64,000 bases of DNA from Rutidosis leptorrhynchoides (taxonomy: Eukaryota; Streptophyta; Magnoliopsida; Asterales; Asteraceae), in assembly GCF_046630445.1 (NCBI RefSeq), contig NC_092336.1, positions 505,935,001-505,999,000 on the forward strand, read 5' to 3'. Under the pieces are notes generated by a model. That model was not told the origin of the DNA. It saw only the letters and a program-made list of their open reading frames with translations, and ran no database searches. Made by a program: the position numbers and the translations under genes. Each line of letters begins with the position of its first letter. Position 1 is the first letter of the stretch. Of this stretch, positions 1 to 11,970 are shown piece after piece.

Positions 1-1427
1 CACATATTATTAACACACATTCAGAAAGATAATGAGAACCCCATTTCTTACTTCTTGCAACTGCTCAATCACACACTCTATCAATCTCCAATCCAAACAC
101 CATCATACTTCTGATCTTTGTTTAGGTTCGGCAAACACTAAACCAGAGTTTAGATGATGTTATAGTGTTTCGACTTCTGTCTTCTGTTAAACCAAAACCA
201 AAGATGCCACCCCACACCACACCACCGATAGTCACCTCAATCACCCACCTTAGACAAACACCCTCACCCTCTTCAACAACCACCATCTTCTAATGCTATT
301 GCTGCAATTCTGGTAAGACCACAACTGAACCCCATCACTTTTGTTATGCTATTTTGCAGCCCACAACCGTCTCCACCACCATTGACATCGCCACTTGTAA
401 TTCATATGTTACTACTACAATTATACGTTTATGTTTCCTGTTTAAGTTTTTCTGTTGAACCCACGATGATGTAGCTGCTTATGACTTCTGTTTTCCTAAT
501 CGAGCTAAACCGTCAAATAAGTAACTGCTACTACAGCTCGTTATTTCTGTTCCGTTCAAACCATCAACCTCACACCATTCTAGTTCAGTCGAAAACAACC
601 ACCCTTATGATAATCAATCATCACACTCGCTAAATCGAAACCCACTTGTCGCTCGGTTTCGATCACCACCCAAGAACACCATTCGAACTGTTGCTTGTTA
701 TTTCCTGTTTTATTCGATCAACCAAAACCCACCTGAAATTTACGCTTGCTGCCACGATCTTGTCCCATTTAAAACCACCACTGTGAACTTCATCACCTCC
801 CTCCCTCACACACTCTCTCTCTCTCTCTCTCTCAATTTTTTTTTTTTTATAATCGCTGCCATATTCATTTTTTTTCCTGCTACAGCTCATGTTTCATTTT
901 TTTTTCTTCTTCGCTGAGTGGATGCTACAATAGCTGTACGAGCTGTTTATATTGTTTACAACAAGATGAGTGAACAATGGACGTGGGGTTTTCCTATGAT
1001 GCTGCACAATAATACATAAAGTGGATTTCATGCGGTGATGTTTTAATAATTAAACTACTACGTTTTTTTTTATTATCCGCACTCCACTCCTGTAACCATC
1101 TTTTCGTGCTCCCTACTTTACAGCTAATATCATTAATATATTTGTTGGGCCATGAACCTTTGATGCCTTTTTTTTCTATTTTCTATCATACGGATCGACC
1201 AAGAATAGAAGTATTGGGCCAAATAATGGCGATGGGCCGTGATCCAGTTACGTTTTCAGTTTGACCAAATGATGAGAGATGATGGACCGTACTAGCATAT
1301 TGATGATGGTGTAAGAGCATGGTGATGAGGATAACAAGGAGATGAATGATGAAGATGATAATAGTGTGGTTAGAAATGAAAATGATTATGATTCTATGCA
1401 TATTGGTGATGTTGCTGAAATGATGAA
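1..1427 (+). mobile_element. LTR-X, left portion (cut by window start)
   Basis: About the first 226 bases match 56457-56683, which belongs to an LTR beginning at 55533, so this stretch should start roughly 930 bp into the same kind of LTR. It is non-coding: C/A-rich leader-like sequence, a CT run (813-832) and GATGAT-rich sequence near the end. It is interrupted at 1428 by a complete LTR element and resumes at 12805. It is a 3' or solo LTR, because no primer site follows its right end at 14829. Short open frames here look like noise. Confidence 0.6.
1423..1427. repeat. Target-site duplication ATGAA, left
   Basis: ATGAA directly precedes the TG of the LTR at 1428 and recurs after the LTR end at 12805-12809. 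This is the 5-bp duplication expected from a Ty3/gypsy integrase and it fixes both ends of the element. Confidence 0.85.
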
Positions 1428-2146
1428 TGTAACGACCCTACTTTTTCTGTTATCTTTTACCGTTAATTATTTAACGACCGTTAACTGTTATTCGTGCCAC
1501 GTCATTTCTATGACCTATATTACTATATTTGTAATAATATATTAATTATTATGTGTTATATGAATATTTGTATTCATATTTCAAGTTATACGTTTCTACG
1601 TGTCGCGGATTTCTATCCGGCGAATCTTTTCGGTTTTCAAACCAACGGTCGAGTTTTTGGGATATTTAAACCCTAATTATTTTAAATATGATATTTTAAG
1701 ATCATATTATTATATAGAGTATTTATATTTATTTTTCGTCGCGCGTTTGTTATCTCTCCGAATTTTTAATCGCGTAATCGTGTTTTCGCGTTTCGGGATT
1801 CGTTCGGGCTTTTGGCCCACAAGTATATTAACATTTAACAATATGGGCTTGTGGGGACCACCATACACCCCACCATTTGGCTGAATATGGCCTTGCTCCC
1901 CTCATATTTTTATTTTTTGCAAATTTATTTCACACTTACACATTTATTTCCTAAAAACCTAATTTTCCCTCAAGACTTTTTGTCTCCCTCCTCTCCTTTT
2001 CTTGTTTTGGCCGTCCACCATCATCAAAATCATCATCATCACCATTTGTTCATCAAATATAGCTTGGCTCATTCAATTGGTTGTATAATCGGATTGCTCT
2101 CTTCATCCTCTACGCGATTGTATCAATCAATTCTTGATTAGGGTAT

Positions 2147-2160
2147 AAACCCTAACCCTA
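2147..2160 (+). promoter_or_regulatory. Telo-box pair next to a TATA-like motif
   Basis: AAACCCTAACCCTA follows TATA directly. Telo-boxes (AAACCCTA) are known elements of plant promoters bound by Myb/TRB-type proteins. The same site is kept in the 3' LTR at 10270-10283. A role in the LTR promoter is inferred. Confidence 0.4.
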
Positions 2161-2779
2161 GCTTTTCAATTTTTCTTTAATTTTCTGTCTTTTGATGTTA
2201 TTTTGATAGTATGTTGATTATATATTATTGTATTGTTGATTGTATGTGTAGAAATGCTCGTTAATTCATGTTTTCGGTTTGATTAAATTGGGACAGCAGC
2301 TTATTTGTTAATTTCTGATATTTAAACTGATATAAAAGTGAAATTAAAGTATCTAGATGAGTTTCTCTCATCAAGACATTAATTTTAGACTCCGGATTCA
2401 TGTCATTTCGATTCCCGGAACTCTAGATATGATTAAAATGGTATTTTGTTAAGATTGAAATGTGATTTTGGTATGAACCAGATTTGGTCCGATTTTGTGA
2501 CCATATTTGGTGACTTTAGGGTGTTTTAGTGTGTTAGGATTAATGGTGGGACGAACTTTCATGTTCGGGTCATCTAAATCCGAGCCACGAATCACCCGTT
2601 TACGTCTAAAACACGATTTTGATTGAATTAAAGTTTCAAGTGATGTCTTGGCTGATCACCACGACTTGTTTGCTGTTCTTGGGGTGTTCTTGAGCACACT
2701 AAGGTGTCGGGTGAGTTGGTTAGGTGGAGATATATATAAGACTCGCCGAAAACTGATTCCCGGAGCTCAAGTTATGACC

Positions 2780-3400
2780 CGATGAACTTTTAATTAAAAC
2801 TTATGGTTATTAATTATGACTTATGATAAAAATAATGATTTTCATTATTAATAAATTACTTATGCTATAAAAAGTAATTAATTTAATTTAAGACTTATGA
2901 TATATATTTATTATATCATTTATTAATTACTTATGATTTAATTAAACATTTAATTAAACTTATGATTAATAATACTTTTATTATTAATGAAAAATACTTA
3001 TGGTAAGTATTAAACTTATATTATGAGATTATTATAATAAGACTTATAATAAGAATTAATTAATTATTTAATTATTATAAGGCTTAGTTATTATTTAATT
3101 ATAATTTAATTATTAAATACTTATGATTTAATAATTATAATTAGAAACTTATGATATGATTAATAATTCATTATTAATTAATAATACTTATGATATGATT
3201 TAAAATTTATTATTAATTAATAATACATACATTATGACTAATATTTAATTAATTAATTAAATACTTATATTAATTATATCATTTAAACTTATATTAACTT
3301 TAATAATTCATTTTAATTTAATTAAACTTATGTTATGACATAATTAGACATATTTAACTTTAATAAACATTATAACTTATATTATTATTATAACTTACAC
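2780..3400 (+). repeat. AT-rich tract with many ACTTATG motifs
   Basis: Very AT-rich LTR sequence in which ACTTATG or ACTTATAT recurs many times at irregular spacing, with runs of TTAATTAA. No coding. The matching tract is 10910-11510 in the 3' LTR. Confidence 0.6.
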
Positions 3401-3413
3401 TTTTAAAATTTAC

Positions 3414-3489
3414 GTTGACCATGTTTGACCAAGGTTGACTTTTGAGTTGACTTTCGGTTGACTTTGACTTTCAGTTGACTTTTGTTGAC
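3414..3489 (+). promoter_or_regulatory. Cluster of eight W-box (TTGACY) motifs in the 5' LTR
   Basis: Eight copies of TTGAC followed by C or T, all on the plus strand, lie within about 76 bp. W-boxes are the binding sites of WRKY factors. The cluster is kept at the same place in the 3' LTR. Stress-responsive transcription is an inference from known stress-induced plant retrotransposons. Confidence 0.55.
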
Positions 3490-3529
3490 TTTCTAATTAA
3501 GGAAACTTTCCTAACTTATAAACTTCCCT

Positions 3530-3645
3530 AAAATAGCAACTTTCTAAATTTGAAAACTTTCCAAAAATAGAAACTTTCCAAAAATAGAAACTTTCCAAAA
3601 ATGGAAACCTGCTAAAAATAGAAACTTTCTAAAAATAGAAAGTGT
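3530..3645 (+). repeat. Short tandem repeats (AAACTTTCCAAAAATAG type)
   Basis: About seven imperfect copies of a 16-18 bp unit follow the W-box cluster. The same array occurs at about 11635-11755 in the 3' LTR. Confidence 0.8.
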
Positions 3646-3857
3646 GTGTCCGTAAGCTGTTCCAATCAAACCAATGCATATTGATTATTGTTCTATGTGT
3701 TTTGCAACATGTACAATAGCTATCATACTAAGACTTGACCTAAGTTAGTTATTTATATCGACCTGCTTTATTTATAGGTCGGCGTTGTGATCATTCCTGA
3801 TCACTGTACTACATTTGCTGTTCGCTTAATTGTGTTGGTTACTTCGTTACTATTAAG

Positions 3858-4380
3858 GTGAGTTATAGTCCCATTTTTCTATTTTAAATCTTTTGGGATG
3901 AGAATACATGCAATTTATTTATATTTTGGACACAAGTGGAAGTTGGTTTAAATTATTCATTGTGAGTTGAACAAAAATATTCCCTAGTCTAGTAACTGTA
4001 ATAACTGGTTTTTACTGGTGAACGCGAATCCTACGGATAGATCTATCGGGTTTGACAACCCCATTTCGAGCTAGTCGCGCTAGCAATTTATAATCGGAAT
4101 GTTTAGTACTTCGTAATTTGTTGTAGATACACTTGTTCGGTGTATATTATTTATTGTGTTTGGCAAGGGTAAATAAATGGTTAAGTGGTTACCAGGTGGC
4201 TCACGGTAAATGGAATAATGTTTTTATATGTTTTCTAGCATATAATTTTGTGGTCCAAAAAGGAGTTTTTATGTTTTCAAACATAAATTTTTATTGTTTA
4301 AATTAAATATTGTTTGCAATATTAAACCTATAATTCACTCAACATTTTTGTTGACAGTTACTCGCATGTTTTATTCTCAG
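3858..4380 (+). other. Candidate LTR leader intron (5' LTR)
   Basis: Donor AAG/GTGAGT and acceptor TTTTATTCTCAG/G bound 523 bp. Both ends and the spacing recur in the 3' LTR and in LTRs of three other families in this window (500-523 bp). An upstream acceptor-like TTTATAG/G at 3777 would define an 80-nt exon before the donor. Splicing is inferred from sequence only. Confidence 0.5.
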
Positions 4381-4692
4381 GTTCATGATTGATTGCTTTC
4401 GCTGTTCTTAGAGAGTCTGCATATTTATGATGGCAGCTGTTGTTAAACAATAACTTGCATTCTATTTTGATACATTTAATAGTGGATGTTGTTGACTTTG
4501 TTTTGGTCAACTTTTGGTTATGTAGTAATGTATGGTTTTTCTAAACTTACACATTTTGGTAGATTTCCTTTATAGGAAATCATTTTTAAACAAAGAATGC
4601 AAGGTTATTTATTAAATTCATATACAGTTATGATCAAGCTGTGGGACCAAGATAACGATGGTCGTCAAGTGTACTTTGACGGGTCATTAAAG

Positions 4693-4706
4693 TTGGTATC
4701 GGAGCC
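4693..4706 (+). other. Primer-binding site, Met-tRNA type
   Basis: TTGGTATCGGAGCC starts one base after the 5' LTR. It matches the TGGTATCAGAGC primer site of the other elements here except for one base. Confidence 0.8.
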
Positions 4707-6841
4707 AGGTTGTAGGGAATTAGGCTGCATTGATGTCGTAACCCGAGTCGACAGGGTGCATTAGTGAGTCTAGTCTACAGCCCGGCCTATAATGTATTAC
4801 TATATGTGATTATTTGTATCGTATTGGTATGTATATTGTTAACATACATACATCCCTATTATGTTTTGAATCCTGGAGGAACTCCCATTCTAATTTAAAC
4901 GTAGTCTCCGACTCGTGCGAACTTATCCTTATAAGAACACCTCGGGTAGTGAAACCGAGGGGTGTCATTCTTGACTTCTAAAATTCTCGACATTTCTATG
5001 TCATCTATTATGGTTATGTATATATAATGTTTGAGTTATCTTACGCGAGATGTCATTCTTGACTTCTAAATGCTCGGCATTTCAATGTCAGCTATTATGT
5101 TTAGGTATATAACATTCTTGTTATATTACGTGCCTTTGTGCCGTTGTGCCTATGTGCTTTGGTTTTTGAACCGGAAGACGTCATTCTTGACTTTTAGAGA
5201 TTTTTGGCACTTCGAAGACATTTCTATGTCATCGTTACTCCTATTTGTTACTTATGATGTTTTGTCTCTTGTGCTATCCTTAGCACATTGTTTAAGAAAA
5301 TATTTTAGAGAAATTGTGTGGAAATCCGAAGTTGATCGCGTATCCTGACCTCATGTAGTGCTATTGGAATGGAGCTATGAATTAGTAAAATATAATGGCG
5401 TCAGGCCAACGTGATTATATTACGTTAATTCATAAAGAAGTCCCAATATTGTGACATGAGGAATAGAAAGCGAGTCAAAGAAAATTTTTACACTACTCAT
5501 GCAGAACTTCCGATGTATTACATGGATAGGGAAAATATTCATTATCTTATTTGTTGATATACGAGAAGCTCGTTTTAAACCAGATTATCTATCTCATGCT
5601 CTATCCTTCATAACTCGCTTGTTAGCAACAGGGAACAGTTTTGGCCCAAGGACTTATGTCCTGATAATAGTCAAAACAACATTTAATTCATTGGTTTTCA
5701 TGACCTCGTAACATTTGTTGATCAAATGTCGCACGATGATTCAAGTCCTTTACTCGATCTTACTTCAACTTGTAACCTCTGAAATACATATACTCTATTT
5801 ATCATCGGGAGTTTTTCACATTTGTTTAATTGGGCGGTTCTCACGGATTTATGGGCAAATAGAAGTAATGAAATATTTTGTCATGTATACAATTTATAAA
5901 ATCATATATGTACGTATGGATTCAAATGAATAAGTTTACCTTAACCAATTTTGATTAGTACATACTGAATTATGCCTTCAAAATTATTTTAAAACCACAC
6001 CTTTATTGAGTTGTTTAATTAAGTCAAATTATTTTATATAAAATGGTACACATTGTACATACTTCTAAATTACTAAGAACTTCGTTCAGTTTATGTTGTC
6101 ACATCAAACATTTAAAGCTTTTTCAAAACTCCTTTGATTAATTTTATCAACTTTTCGCATTACTCTACCGAGTATCTGGATCACAGTTCTTCTCATCCTC
6201 CGTTTAAGGATGAAACTTACCATTAAGTTCATTGATAGAAACTCTTACGCCACTTTGAATGCCAGTTTTATAAAATTTGTTGGAAAGTCTTTGCCCTCAT
6301 AAAATTTTTTCCCTCTTATGGTTGGACATGGCCGAAACACGGACCGATAAATCAATTTTCTGGGATACGCTCGGTGGTCACCCTATTGTAGAAAATGCGC
6401 TAGGTGGGTTTCTACCCCAACTGTTGTTATAGTGGGTATCATGGATATATATTACACTAGACCGTTTGAGGAGTTTCTACTCTCAATATTCGCTGTCAAC
6501 CGCGACACCCTCGTAAACATCAATCCTAGGATTCAATACTTTGAGGTGCACGAAATTATTTTTGGTGATTCATCCCACCTGGAGTCGGTCATTTTTATAA
6601 CCCATGATTCGCGTTCTTTTCATCCGCACATAAATTTAAGAATATGGATGAATCCTAGTTTGACTCGCTCATTGTGCGAGGAAGTTCACTCTTGTTGAAA
6701 TATCACACCTTTCGTACGTCTTCCTTTCAGAAATGTAATGAAAATTTACTTTGAAGTCCATGATCCTCGTTATCTCCTTTGAGAGAATTTCCCTAAATAT
6801 CTATGCCACCGATGTGACTACTCCATATATTTCTTCCTTCA
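4707..6841 (+). other. Interior without recognisable gag or protease
   Basis: A complete element should carry gag and protease here. I find no zinc knuckle, no aspartic-protease motif and no long frame. The sequence includes a leader motif (4757-4773), three degenerate repeats (4963-5235) and unrecognised AT-rich sequence. Open frames (for example 5070-5348 and 6432-6698) show no family signature. RT homology begins abruptly at 6842. Confidence 0.6.
4963..5235 (+). repeat. Three degenerate repeats in the Tekay leader
   Basis: Units beginning GTCATTCTTGACTT recur at about 4963, 5051 and 5178, each followed within 30-50 bp by a CATTTCTATGTCA-like segment. They lie in the gag-less part of the element. 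No known function. Confidence 0.65.
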
Positions 6842-7684
6842 TTGTTGCAACTATATTTCATTCGTCCCAGTTCGTCCCCTTGGGGAGCTCCTGTCCTGTT
6901 TGTTAAGAAGAAAGATGGTTCGTTTCATTCGTGTATGGATTATCGTGAATTAAGCAAGCTCACTGTTAAAAACCGTTACCCTCTTCCTAGAATCGATGAT
7001 CTGTTCGATCAGCTTCAAGGTTCATCTGTTTATTCTAAGATCGATCTTCATTCCAGTTATCACCAACTGCGGGCTAAAGAAACTGATATTTCAAAAACCG
7101 CTTTCCGTGCCTGTTATGGTCACTACGAATTCCTTGTTATGCCGTTCGGATTGACAAACGCACCTGCTGTGTTCATGGACCTCATGAACCGTGTGTGTAG
7201 ACCCTATCTGGACAAGTTCATTATTGTTTTCATCGACGACATCCTTATTTATTCCAAGAGTGATGAAGAGCACAAAGAACATTTGAAGTCAGTGCTTGAT
7301 CTGTTGAGGAAAGAAGAGTTGTACGCTAAGTTCTCTAAGTGTGCTTTCTGGTTGAGAGAAGTTCAATTCCTTGGACATGTTGTTAGTAAACAGGGAATAC
7401 AGGTTGATCCTGCTAAGATTGAGGCAATTGAGAAGTGGGAAATTCTGAAGACTCCTACTCAGATTCGTCAGTTTCTAGGTTTGGCAGACTATTATAGAAG
7501 GTTCATTCAAGATTTTCCACGAGTAGCGAAACCTCTGACTGCTTTAACGCACAAGGGGAAGAAGTATGAGTGGAAGGATGAACAAGAGACTGCTTTTCAA
7601 ACTCTGAAGAAGAAGTTGACTACCGCTCCGATATTATCACTACCTGAGGGTAATGACAATTTTGTTGTTTATTGTGATGCTTAG
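6842..7684 (+). pseudogene. pol: Ty3/gypsy reverse transcriptase fragment (Tekay-like pol)
   Basis: Continuous 280-codon RT segment. It begins at the conserved [16 protein letters not shown] block, followed by the MPFGLTNAP block and then [10 protein letters not shown], the metal-binding Asp pair (about residue 130). It continues into the connection region and stops at TAG 7682-7684, where the RNase H frame should continue. The original start is missing: polyprotein sequence upstream is lost, so the ATG at 6842 is not a natural start. It would copy element RNA to cDNA in the cytoplasmic particle. The family is certain; function is lost by truncation. Confidence 0.9.
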
Positions 7685-8094
7685 CATCAGGGCTTTGGCT
7701 GCATCTTGATGCAGCGAAAGAAAGTCATTGCGTACGCGTCACGTCAGTTGAAGATCCACGAGCAGAATTATACAACCCAAGATTTAGAATTGGGAGTTGC
7801 TGTTGTGTTCGCACTCAAGATTTGAGACATTACTTATATAGGGTCAAATGTACTGTGTACACTAATCACAAAAGTCTTCAACATATCCTTGATCAGAAAC
7901 AGTCGAATATGAGGCAACGAAGATGGATTGAGACGTTGAACGATTATGATTGTGAACTTTTATATCATCCGGGGAAGGCTAATGTTGTGTCTGATACATT
8001 AAGTCATAAAGAGAGGACTGAACCTCATAGGTTTAGGGCCTTAAATATGACCATTCGAACAAACCTCGCAAGGCAGATTCTTGCAGCTCAATAA
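7685..8094 (+). pseudogene. pol: RNase H domain, interrupted
   Basis: Continues directly from the RT after an in-frame TAG (7682). A frameshift near 7825 splits the domain. The second part (7822-8094) has TNHKSLQHIL, where family members have an Asp in place of Asn, and VVSDTLSHKE, normally with Ala and Arg. Several differences from the family fit G-to-A changes. RNase H degrades the RNA strand during reverse transcription; this copy has lost one active-site Asp and cannot work. Confidence 0.8.
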
Positions 8095-8099
8095 GAAGC

Positions 8100-9113
8100 C
8101 TTGAAGGAGGAGAATTTTGTAACGGGAAGGTCCGAGGCTTGAGTAAACAGTTAGAGGTACGAACCGATGGTACTCGGTATTTTGCAGGACGCCTTTGGGT
8201 TCCGAAGTTTGGTGATCTGTGACAACTTGTTCTAGAGGAGGCTCATAAGTCTAGGTACTCTATTCATCCTGATTCAGGAAAGATGTATCATGATCTTAAG
8301 GAGCTATATTGGTGGCCTCATTTGAAGGCTGATGTGGCTAAGTATGTGGCTAAGTATTTGACCTCTGCTAAGATTAAAGCTGAACATCAGAACCGTCAGG
8401 ACTTTTGGTGCAACTTGAAATTCCCGAGTGGAAGTGGGAAAGCATTACAATGGATTTTATTACGAAGTTACCGAGAGTTGTGGGTGGTTATGATACATTT
8501 TGGGTTATTGTTGACTGACTCACTAAGTCAACTCATTTCTTCCCAATTAAGGAAACAGATTCAATAAAGAAGCTTACTCATTTGTATTTGAAGGAGATGG
8601 TTTCGAGACATGGTGTTCCCGTATTGATTATTTCGGACCGAGACAGTTGATTTACATCGAGGTTTTGGCAGTCCTTACAAAATGCTTTGGGAACTAAATT
8701 GGATATGAGCACCGCTTATCATCCACAGTCAGATGGTCACAATGAAAGGACCATCCAAACGTTGGAAGGCATGTTGAAGGCATGCGTAATTGATTTTGGT
8801 AATGGTTAGGATAGATACTTGCCGTTGGCCAAATTTTCTTATAACAACAAGTTATCATGCAAGTATTAAAGCCGCACCATTTGAAGCTCTGTATGGTAGA
8901 AAGTGTAGGTCTCCTATCTGTTGGAATGAGGTTGGGGATGCTCAACTCACAGGTCTAGAAATTATTCATGAGACTACTGAGAAGATCGTATAGATCAAAG
9001 GAAGGTTAAGAATCGCCAGGAGTCTGCAAAAGAGTTATGCTGATAAGGGAAGGAAAGATGTTGAATTTCAAGTTGGTGACCATGTTATGTTAAAGGTTTC
9101 ACCTTGGTAGGGT
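8100..9113 (+). pseudogene. pol: Integrase, zinc finger and DDE core, frameshifted
   Basis: The N-terminal zinc-binding region is visible at 8240-8390 (HKS..YSIHP, then [18 protein letters not shown]), but both Cys of the CxxC pair are replaced (KYLTSAK). The catalytic core spans several frames and stops: the first Asp lies in [10 protein letters not shown] (about 8450), the second in IISDRD (about 8630) and the Glu in [10 protein letters not shown] (about 8740). At least four stops or frameshifts are present. It would have joined cDNA ends to target DNA; this copy is inactive. Confidence 0.8.
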
Positions 9114-9518
9114 GTGATCCGTTTTGGTAAAAGGGGAAAGTTGAGTCCTCGTTTTGTGGGACCGTTTGAGATTATTGAAAGAGTTGGACCAGTGGCTTAT
9201 CGTTTGAAATTGCCACAAGAACTCAGTGTTATTCACGATGTTTTTCATGTATCGAAATTAAAGAAGTGTTTGGCCGAGGTCGATAATACTATTCCTCTGG
9301 AGGAACTTCATGTTGATAAGCAACTACATTTTATTGAGGAGCTTGTTGAAATTATGGACCGAGAGGTTAAGACTCTTAAACATAGTAGAATTCCTATTGT
9401 CCGGGTTAGATGGAACACCAGACGCAGTCTCGAGTTCACTTGGGATCGTGAAGATCAGATGAAGCAGAAGTACCCGCATTTGTTCCCAGATGCTGAGTCA
9501 ACCCTTGCACCTGCTTAA
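9114..9518 (+). pseudogene. pol: Integrase C-terminus with chromodomain-like tail
   Basis: An open 134-codon frame with the [16 protein letters not shown] block of Ty3/gypsy integrase C-termini, then [10 protein letters not shown], and a tail around residues 80-125 ([26 protein letters not shown]). This is the type seen in Tekay/Del chromoviruses, where the tail helps steer integration to heterochromatin. It ends 34 bases before the 3' LTR, as expected for the pol terminus. The true reading frame enters from upstream, so the ATG is not a real start. Confidence 0.85.
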
Positions 9519-9524
9519 ATTTCG

Positions 9525-9552
9525 GGACGAAATTTTCGTAACGGGAAGGTAC
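9525..9552 (+). other. Polypurine-tract region
   Basis: GGGACGAAATTTTCG then AACGGGAAGG immediately precede the 3' LTR. The same layout (CGGGACGAAATTT, AACGGGTAGGTA) sits before the LTR of the minus-strand element at 43263-43300, which links the two families. Confidence 0.75.
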
Positions 9553-11523
9553 TGTAACGACCCTACTTTTTCCGTTATCTTTTACCGTTAATTATTTAAC
9601 GACCATTAATTGTTATTCGTGCCACGTCATTTCTATGACCTATATTATTATATTTGTAATAATATATTAATTATTATGTGTTATATGAATATTTGTATTC
9701 ATATTTCAAGTTATACGTTTCTACGTGTCGCGGATTTCTATCCGACGAATCTTTTCGGTTTTCAAACCAACGGTCGAGTTTTTGGGATATTTAAACCCTA
9801 ATTATTTTAAATATGATATTTTAAGATCATATTATTATATAGAGTATTTATATTTATTTTTCGTCGCGCGTTTATTATCTCTCCGAATTTTTAATCGCGT
9901 AATCGTGTTTTCGCGTTTCGGGATTCGTTCGGGCTTTCAGGCCACAAGTATATTAACATTTAACAATATGGGCTTTTGGGGCCCACCATACACCCCACCA
10001 TTTGGCCGAATATGGCCTTGCTCCCCTCATATTTTTATTTTTGCAATTTATTTCACACTTACACATTTATTTCCTAAAAACCTAATTTTCCCTCAAGACT
10101 TTTTCTCTCCCTCCTCTCCTTTTCTTGTTTTGGCCGTCCACCATCATCAAAATCATCATCATCACCATTTGTTCATCAAATATAGCTTGGCTCATTCAAT
10201 TGGTTGCATAATCGGATTGCTCTCTTCATCCTCTACGCGATTGTATCAATCAATTCTTGATTAGGGTATAAACCCTAACCCTAGATTTTCAATTTTTCTT
10301 TAATTTTCTGTATTTTGATGTTATTTTGATAGTATGTTGATTATATATTATTGTATTGTTGATTGTATGTGTAGAAATGCTCGTTAATTCATGTTTTCGG
10401 TTTGATTAAATTGGGACAGCAGCTTATTCGTTAATTTCTGATATTGTAACTGATATAAAAGTGAAATTAAAGTATCTAGATGAGTTCCTCTCATCAATAC
10501 ATTAATTTTAGACTCCGGATTCATGTCATTTCGATTCCCGGAACTCTAGATATGATTAAAGTGGTATTTTGTTAAGATTGAAATGTGATTTTGGTATGAA
10601 CCAGGTTTGGTCCGATTTTGTGACCATATTTGGTGACTTTAGGGTGTGTTAGTGTGTTAGGATTAATTGTGGGACGAACTTTCATGTTCGGGTCATCTAA
10701 ATCCGAGCCACGAATCACCCGTTTACGTCTAAAACACGATTTTGATTTAATTAAAGTTTCAAGTGATGTCTTGGCTGATCACCACGACTTGTTTGCTGTT
10801 TTTGGGGTGTTCTTGAGCACTCTAAGGTGTCAGGTGAGTTGGTTAGGCGGAGATATATATAAGACTCGCCGAAAACTGATTCCCGGAGCTCAAGTTATGA
10901 CCCGATAAACTTTTAATTAAAACTTATGGTTATTAATTATGACTTATGATAAAAATAATGATTTTCATTATTAATAAATTACTTATGATATAAAAAGTAA
11001 TTAATTTAATTTAAGACTTATGATATATATTTATTATATCATTTATTAATTACTTATGATTTAATTAAATATTTAATTAAACTTATGATTAATAATACTT
11101 TTATTATTAATGAAAAATACTTATGGTAAGTATTAAACTTATATTATGAGATTATTATAATAAGACTTATAATAAGGATTAATTAATTATTTAATTATTA
11201 TAAGGCTTAGTTATTATTTAATTATAATTTAATTATTAAATACTTATGATTTAATAATTATAATTAGAAACTTATGATATAATTAATAATTTATTATTAA
11301 TTAATAATACTTATGATATGATTTAAAATTTATTATTAATTAATAATACATACATTATGACTAATATTTAATTAATTAATTATAATTATATCATTTAAAC
11401 TTATATTAACTTTAATAATTCATTTTAATTTAATTAAACTTATGTTATGACATAATTAGACATATTTAACTTTAATAAACGTTATAACTTATATTATTAT
11501 TATAACTTACACTTTTAAAATTT

Positions 11524-11597
11524 ACGTTGACCATGTTTGACCAAGGTTGACTTTTGAGTTGACTATCAGTTGACTTTGACTTTCAGTTGACTTTTGT
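11524..11597 (+). promoter_or_regulatory. W-box cluster in the 3' LTR
   Basis: Eight TTGACY motifs at the position equivalent to 3414-3489, all retained despite point differences between them. Confidence 0.55.
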
Positions 11598-11970
11598 TGA
11601 CTTTCTAATTAAGGAAACTTTCCTAACTTATAAACTTTCCTAAAATAGCAACTTTCTAAATTTGGAAACTTTCCAAAAATAGAAACTTTCCAAAAACAAA
11701 AACTTTCCAAAAATGGAAACCTGCTAAAAATAGAAACTTTCTAAAAATAGAAAGTGTGTGTCCGTAAGCTGTTCCAATCAAACCAATGCATATTGAGTAT
11801 TGTTCTATGTCTACTTGCAACATGTACAATAGCTATCATACTAAGACTTGACCTAAGTTAGTTATTTATATCGACCTGCTTTATTTATAGGTCGGCGTTG
11901 TGATCATTCCTGATCACTGTACTACATTTGCTGTTTGCTTAATTGTGTTGGTTACTTCGTTACTATTAAG

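Larger units (their letters stand above)
1428..4691 (+). repeat. 5' LTR of the Tekay-like element
   Basis: Starts TGTAACGACCC and ends GGGTCATTAAA just before the primer site; repeated at 9553-12804. Landmarks in order: telo-box (2147), an AT-rich stretch full of ACTTATG motifs (2780-3400), eight W-boxes (3414-3489), short tandem repeats (3530-3645), a candidate intron (3858-4380) and the U5-like end. The non-canonical terminus (not CA) is supported by the matching ends of both LTRs and the target duplication. Open frames inside (for example 1600-1884) carry no recognisable protein. Confidence 0.9.

Noticed and set aside
9725-10264. 179-codon frame in the 3' LTR
   Set aside because: The same DNA in the 5' LTR has the frame broken by a stop, and no domain is recognisable; non-coding LTR.
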